Translations under genes and position numbers: made by a program
The notes under the pieces: model-generated
Databases searched by the model: none
The model's input: the letters and a program-made list of their open reading frames with translations, nothing else
What the model was told of the DNA's origin: nothing
Shown here: positions 20,799 to 25,050 of the stretch, one piece after another
Position numbering within the stretch: the first letter of the stretch is position 1
Layout: each line of letters begins with the position of its first letter
Assembly (NCBI GenBank): GCA_034090805.1
Contig: JAXDRV010000013.1
Location: 1 to 25,050, forward strand
DNA length: 25,050 nt
Direction of reading: 5' to 3'
From: Ornithomonoglobus_A sp034090805
GTDB lineage: Bacteria; Bacillota; Clostridia; UBA1381

Positions 20799-21959
20799 TT
20801 ATGCCTCTTCCGTATTTTCTTCGCCGCCCTCGGCATCGATTGCATTCCTCGCCTCACGCTCATTGATAAATCCCACCGTAAACGAACGCACTATCGCAAG
20901 CACCGGCACCGACAGCAGCATTCCCATAAATCCGAAAAGCGTACCGCCTACCGAAACCGCAAATATTATCCACAACGGACGTATCTCAAGCGAATTTCCC
21001 ATAATTTTCGGCGCAAGCAGATTTCCGTCAAGCTGCTGAAGCACAAGAAGCACCACCGCCGTATACAACGCCTTAAATAAACCGCCCGTCATAATCGTTA
21101 TCACCGACACAATCACCGACGAAATTATCGACCCGAAATACGGTATCATATCCATCGCTCCGATAAATATCCCAAGCACAACCGCATACTTTACCCTCAG
21201 CACCGACAGCACAAACGAACATACAACCGCCATTATGACACTGCATATCAGCCTTGAGTACAGAAAGCTTGTGAAAATCCTGTTCACACCTCTTGCATAT
21301 TCCGAAATATGCTCCGCCGTTTCCTCGCTGCGGAAAATGGATATAACACGCTTTATCCCGCTTAGTATGCGCTCCTTGTCAAGCAGCATATATATCGACG
21401 CAACAACCGCAATAAATGCCGATACAACTCCGCTTGTTACATTAAACACTCCCTGCGCATACTTCGCAAACTGCGTAAAATCAACCCGCTCAAACATTCC
21501 CGAAACAGCACTCCGCAGTCCCTCGCCCACCGTTCTGTCGTGGTTTAGCTTGCGGACTATTTCCAACTCGTTTATATATTTCATCACATTGTCGAGATAC
21601 GACGGCAGATTATTATACAAATCAAGCAGGTTTTTGTAAAGCATAGGCACAAGCGACACTATCATCCATATCACAATTCCGACCGCAAGCAGATACACGA
21701 TAAATATGCTTATCCCATAAGCATGAGCCCTGATTTTACCATTCTTCACACCCTCAAGCCAAGAGCGTATCTTTGCCGCCGGAAGGTTTAAAATATACGC
21801 AATTATAAACGCCCAGAAAAACGGCGACACCGCCGAAAATATCACTCCTATGAATTTCGTGATATTACTGAGATTGTCAAAGGTTTTATACACCGTTATA
21901 ACCGCAACGGCAAATACAAACGCCGCCGCCCATTTTGAATACTTTTTAAAAATGTTCAT
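20799..21959 (-). CDS. AI-2E family transporter (PerM/YtvI-like permease)
   Basis: A 386-aa membrane protein with about eight transmembrane helices, the large loop between helices 3 and 4 (about 110-200), and the family-typical C-terminal part (GIFIGAMDMIPYFGSIISSV, VLLVLQQLDGNLLAPKIMG). AI-2E members include TqsA and Na+/H+ antiporter-like permeases; the substrate here is unknown. The C-terminus is acidic (EGGEENTEEA). The ribosome site is weak (GGACGG). No promoter was seen between it and the terminator of the upstream SLH gene, so it may depend on read-through. Confidence 0.92.
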   Translation of the reverse strand: MNIFKKYSKWAAAFVFAVAVITVYKTFDNLSNITKFIGVIFSAVSPFFWAFIIAYILNLPAAKIRSWLEGVKNGKIRAHAYGISIFIVYLLAVGIVIWMIVSLVPMLYKNLLDLYNNLPSYLDNVMKYINELEIVRKLNHDRTVGEGLRSAVSGMFERVDFTQFAKYAQGVFNVTSGVVSAFIAVVASIYMLLDKERILSGIKRVISIFRSEETAEHISEYARGVNRIFTSFLYSRLICSVIMAVVCSFVLSVLRVKYAVVLGIFIGAMDMIPYFGSIISSVIVSVITIMTGGLFKALYTAVVLLVLQQLDGNLLAPKIMGNSLEIRPLWIIFAVSVGGTLFGFMGMLLSVPVLAIVRSFTVGFINEREARNAIDAEGGEENTEEA

Positions 21960-21980
21960 ATATCATTTCCGTCCCGTAAA

Positions 21981-22012
21981 AAGGGACCGGCGCAGAAATG
22001 CGGCAGTCCCTT
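21981..22012 (-). terminator. Terminator of the SLH protein gene
   Basis: AAGGGAC (21981-21987) / GTCCCTT (22006-22012) with further pairing inside. On the minus strand it is followed by TTTTTACG. The AI-2E gene begins about 20 nt further on, so leaky termination would couple the two transcripts. Confidence 0.75.
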
Positions 22013-22026
22013 GAATAATCAGATTA

Positions 22027-23847
22027 TTACTGCTCCTCAATGATTATCAGCTTCGCAGTATACGCTCCGTTTGAAACGGTGCATCTTGTATCAACAGTGT
22101 CGCCAACCTTTATATCGGAAACAGATTTCGTCACACCCTTTGAGGTAACAACCGTAACCGTCGCATTTTTGCAGAATACCGTTTCCGCAACGTCCGCACC
22201 GTCCTTCATTATCTTGATAAATCCGAACGAGCTGTTTACGCTTGTTACAACTCCGGAGATCTTCCCGTCAACAACAGCCGCCCCGCTTGAAACTATCTTT
22301 GTTATCGCTCCCGATTCCGTTGTGATTGTGACAAAATCACCTACTCTGAAATCATAAAGCGACCCCTCCTGACCGTTTATCGTTATCGAAACACCCGCCG
22401 GAACGACAAATGTCTTGTCCTCGCCGTTTACTCTTACAACCATCGACGCCTCGGTAGCAATGTTAATCGACTGAATCGTTCCCTCATACGCACGTGTTGC
22501 CGATGTTGCGCTTATTCTTGTAACCTCGCCGTATTCAAGCGTCAAATCCACACTGTCACCCGGATAAAGCGATGACATATCGCTTGTAAGAGCGTTTTTG
22601 ATAACAACAACACTGTCCGATACGGGATATGTCATGTTATTGTATTCCTCGTTTGCGTGCGAAATCGTCATCGAAAGCTCATCATCAAGATTTACCTTTA
22701 CAAGCTTCGCATTTGAAATCTTCTGCGTTTTCTGCTGTCCCGTAACCGATACAACCTTGCCGTCCTCAAGCTCTATCGTCATGAGATCGTCAATCGCAAA
22801 GCTTCTGAGCGTTGCCGGAGAACCCTCATACGTTACTGTCAAATCCTTTGAACAGGTGTATTCCTTAACCTTCTTTTCACCCGTCGGCAAAAGTTTTATA
22901 ATTGTGTTGTTGCTTACAAGCGCATTGCCCTGGTAACGTCCCGTCACCTTTTCGTCCGGCTGCGAGGACGTTGCGTCAACGATTACCGCCATGCCATTTG
23001 AAAGCGTGATGTTCACGTTTACGTCAACAAGCATATCCGCCGCACTCGTAGCTATGCCCTGGATCTTGAACTGCGTGTTATCATCATAATAATACATATT
23101 ATCTGTGCCTGTCGAGGTCTGGACGGTTATTGTCTTTGATGCGGTGTTGACCTCTCTGAGCTTGCCCTCGGCATACTCGTATGCGGTTTTGTCAACCACT
23201 CTTGAAAGCATCGTTGCCATCTGGCTTCTTAATACCGGCGAAAGCGGCTCAAACTTGTTTCCGTCCATACCCGTCATTATTCCCTGCTTTGCAACATAAT
23301 TTACATACTGCATCGCATTTCTCGGAATATCGTTTACATCGATGTATTCGAGATCTATCGCAACCTCGCTCTTTGCTTCTTCCTCGCCGCCCATTGCCTT
23401 TGTTATGATAACAGCCGCCTCATAACGCTTCATCGGCTCGTCCTTTACGTCCTTAATGTATGTGTCAAGATCGCTCTTTGTCAATGCACCCTTGTAGAGC
23501 ATATACACAATTTCGTCCTGTCCCCACGAAAGATAATACGGCTTTATCATATCGTCGTAAGTATCGTGAGCCTTGCTGAGTATATCCGAATTTGCGGTAT
23601 CCTTTGCGCCCATGGCTCTTGCAAAAAGGGCTATGCACTCAAGCTTTGTTATGTCCTGATCCGGCTTGAAGGTACCGTCGTCATATCCGGTTATGTACCC
23701 CTTTTCCGCCATTTTTTCTATATTATCTCTTGCCCAGTCATACCTTGCGTCATCAAGATCCGTAAATGCGCTCTTTGCCGCAAATACCGGCACCGCCATA
23801 GCCGCCGCAATCGCCGCAGCCGTTACCATGCTTATAAGCTTTTTCAT
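22027..23847 (-). CDS. S-layer homology (SLH) domain surface protein
   Basis: A 606-aa secreted protein. The signal peptide (about 1-24, MKKLISMVTAAAIAAAMAVPVFA) is followed by three SLH repeats (about 26-215; FTDLDDARYDWARDNIEKMA, GYDDGTFKPDQDITKLECI, GIMTGMDGNKFEPLSPVLRS). The rest is a beta-rich region (about 225-606) of repeated short modules such as TVQTSTGTDNMYYYD, VTGRYQGNALVSN and VDGKISGVVTSVNSSFG, resembling small beta-barrel units. It is probably a cell-wall-anchored structural or S-layer protein. It has its own promoter and terminator. Strong AAAGGA-type ribosome site. Confidence 0.93.
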   Translation of the reverse strand: MKKLISMVTAAAIAAAMAVPVFAAKSAFTDLDDARYDWARDNIEKMAEKGYITGYDDGTFKPDQDITKLECIALFARAMGAKDTANSDILSKAHDTYDDMIKPYYLSWGQDEIVYMLYKGALTKSDLDTYIKDVKDEPMKRYEAAVIITKAMGGEEEAKSEVAIDLEYIDVNDIPRNAMQYVNYVAKQGIMTGMDGNKFEPLSPVLRSQMATMLSRVVDKTAYEYAEGKLREVNTASKTITVQTSTGTDNMYYYDDNTQFKIQGIATSAADMLVDVNVNITLSNGMAVIVDATSSQPDEKVTGRYQGNALVSNNTIIKLLPTGEKKVKEYTCSKDLTVTYEGSPATLRSFAIDDLMTIELEDGKVVSVTGQQKTQKISNAKLVKVNLDDELSMTISHANEEYNNMTYPVSDSVVVIKNALTSDMSSLYPGDSVDLTLEYGEVTRISATSATRAYEGTIQSINIATEASMVVRVNGEDKTFVVPAGVSITINGQEGSLYDFRVGDFVTITTESGAITKIVSSGAAVVDGKISGVVTSVNSSFGFIKIMKDGADVAETVFCKNATVTVVTSKGVTKSVSDIKVGDTVDTRCTVSNGAYTAKLIIIEEQ

Positions 23848-23890
23848 AATTATATCATTCCTTTCTTCCTATTATAGCTTACATATTTAT

Positions 23891-23919
23891 ATCATATCAT
23901 ATTTTCCGCCGATAATCAA
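23891..23919 (-). promoter_or_regulatory. Promoter of the SLH protein gene
   Basis: Minus strand TTGATT (23914-23919), 17-bp spacer, TATGAT (23891-23896), about 45 nt upstream of the start codon. Confidence 0.72.
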
Positions 23920-23982
23920 GTAAATATTATAAATTTCATAAATTTAGCAAAAAAATTTACATTTTATTTATATATTATTTCT

Positions 23983-24870
23983 TTACAGCCTAAAAATAAT
24001 TTCATACTTCGCCGTAAATTCCCCATGCGGCTCGGCGGTGCATATGTAATCACGCTCCGAAAGCTCAAGCCCCGAATCCACCGCATCGCATCTCCCGTAC
24101 CACGGCTCAATGCAGATATACGGCGCATTTGCATATTCCTTTGACCATATCCCAAACAGCGGAGCGTCCGTCAGCACCGTCACATAAGGCGTGCCGTCCG
24201 GCATACACAGGCTTATCTCATGTGCCTGAAAATCCTCGGCTATCAGCGCATCCTTGTCAAACATCCCCTCCGTTATGTCCGCATAACCGCCGTCGAGTGC
24301 AAGCGTGTGCTTAGGTTCGGACTTGTCGATAAATCCGCTCTTGCTCACAAGCGAATACTCAAGTGAGCCGTCACAGTCAAAATGCAGCTTGTAATCGCTT
24401 TGCTTTCCTCCGTCAAACGGACACATAAAGCCCGGATGACCGCCTATCGAAAAATACATGAGCCTGTCGGACGGGTTCTCCACCGTCCACGCAACAGTCA
24501 GCTTGTCCCCCTCAAGCGTGTATGTAACCTTCAGCACAAAATCAAACGGATAGCTTTTTTTCGTTTCCTCGTCCGACTTTAACGCAAACACCACCGAATT
24601 TTCAGTTTCGGACTCAATCTCAAACTCCATATCACGTGCAAACCCATGCTGCGGAAGATGATATTTTTCCCCGTCAACGGTATACTCACCGTTTTTCATC
24701 GCACCGACAAACGGAAAAAGTATCGGTGAGGTTCTCCCCCATATTTTCGGATCGGCATACCACATATATTCCCTTCCGTTCTTTACCGCCGACTTAAGCT
24801 CCGCTCCCTCCGTGTCAAACACCAGCGAAACGGAATCGTTTTTCAAATTGTAACGCATAATTATAACCAT
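23983..24870 (-). CDS. Aldose 1-epimerase family protein (LacX-like)
   Basis: A 295-aa galactose-mutarotase-fold enzyme, probably interconverting alpha and beta anomers of a hexose or hexose phosphate. Family landmarks: YMWYADPKIWGRTSPILFPF, LPQHGFARDMEF (His of the active site), YFSIGGHPGF (second His) and CIEPWYGRCD (acidic catalytic region). It is cytoplasmic, with no signal peptide. Two starts are possible: ATG at 24870, only 3 nt after AAAGGAG, and ATG at 24858, 15 nt after it. Neither spacing is ideal and the first is kept. It stands alone between AT-rich DNA and a long palindrome. Confidence 0.92.
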   Translation of the reverse strand: MVIIMRYNLKNDSVSLVFDTEGAELKSAVKNGREYMWYADPKIWGRTSPILFPFVGAMKNGEYTVDGEKYHLPQHGFARDMEFEIESETENSVVFALKSDEETKKSYPFDFVLKVTYTLEGDKLTVAWTVENPSDRLMYFSIGGHPGFMCPFDGGKQSDYKLHFDCDGSLEYSLVSKSGFIDKSEPKHTLALDGGYADITEGMFDKDALIAEDFQAHEISLCMPDGTPYVTVLTDAPLFGIWSKEYANAPYICIEPWYGRCDAVDSGLELSERDYICTAEPHGEFTAKYEIIFRL

Positions 24871-24890
24871 TAACTCCTTTCACAAAACCA

Positions 24891-25050
24891 AGTTTGAAAT
24901 AAAATCGCTCAGATTGCCGCTTTGCAGTGAGTGGTGCTGTATCCAACGGTTTTGCTTGCAAAACTCGCCAAAGGCGACTATCGGCAAAGCCGATAGCGTA
25001 AGCTACCGCCCCGAACAAAAAGCGGTGAGATGGGCGATTTTATTCAAACT
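24891..25050. repeat. 160-nt compound palindrome upstream of lacX
   Basis: Outer arms AGTTTGAAATAAAATCGC and GCGATTTTATTCAAACT pair, with pairing resuming towards GCCGCTTT / AAAGCGGT. Inside the stem stand three perfect small hairpins in a row: TTTTGC-TT-GCAAAA (24950-24963), TCGCC-AAA-GGCGA (24965-24977) and CTATCGGC-AAA-GCCGATAG (24978-24996). The element reaches the last base of the window and may continue. It resembles the palindromes at 4705-5190 and 8732-8840 in size and position. No gene is visible here. Confidence 0.75.

Noticed and set aside
24815..25018. A 67-aa ORF over the palindrome next to lacX
   Set aside because: It runs through the hairpins and the lacX start region and shows no protein-like pattern.

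Overview
The window looks like a chromosomal segment of a low-to-mid GC Firmicute of class Clostridia. The evidence is the ctsR-mcsA-mcsB-clpC heat-shock operon with a perfect CtsR operator, a class III fructose-1,6-bisphosphatase, SLH-domain surface proteins, strong AGGAGG-type ribosome binding sites and sigma-A type promoters. I cannot assign a species.

Layout. 1-834: a yefM/yoeB-type toxin-antitoxin pair on the minus strand, with its promoter and two palindromic operators. 835-5760: the ctsR operon (minus strand), in which about 500 bp between ctsR and mcsA is filled with long imperfect hairpins, two of them identical over 90 nt. 5820-9752 (plus strand): fbp, a degenerate SGNH/CE12-like hydrolase, a 109-nt hairpin element and a Cof-type HAD phosphatase. 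9841-9917: tRNA-Asp(GTC). 9918-12720: a decayed mobile island. It holds a 5'-truncated phage MuF-family head gene whose C-terminal Ntox50-type toxin domain is cut off by one in-frame TAA, an immunity-gene candidate, small phage-like genes (one frameshifted), a candidate type I toxin-antitoxin locus with its own antisense RNA, and the C-terminal tail of a large serine recombinase. 12711-16441 (minus strand): an SLH-glucosaminidase, an ABC-F ATPase and dtd, closed by tandem terminators. 16487-18981 (minus): L-lactate dehydrogenase and a zinc-ribbon/YARHG membrane protein. 19010-21959 (minus): an AI-2E-family permease, an HI0933-type flavoprotein and a small membrane protein, tightly packed. 21981-23919 (minus): a large SLH surface protein with its own promoter and terminator. 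23983-24870 (minus): a LacX-type aldose epimerase, followed by a 160-nt complex palindrome reaching the window end.

How the genes fit together. The ctsR operon is the stress and protein quality-control unit: the CtsR repressor, the McsA/McsB arginine-kinase pair and the ClpC unfoldase. fbp, ldh and lacX serve central sugar metabolism. The two SLH proteins and the glucosaminidase belong to the cell envelope. The most interesting parts are the non-coding ones: the hairpin array inside the ctsR operon, whose copies show compensatory base changes; the compact type I toxin/antisense-RNA locus at about 10330-10610; and two other long intergenic palindromes. All calls come from reading the sequence; no database search was run.
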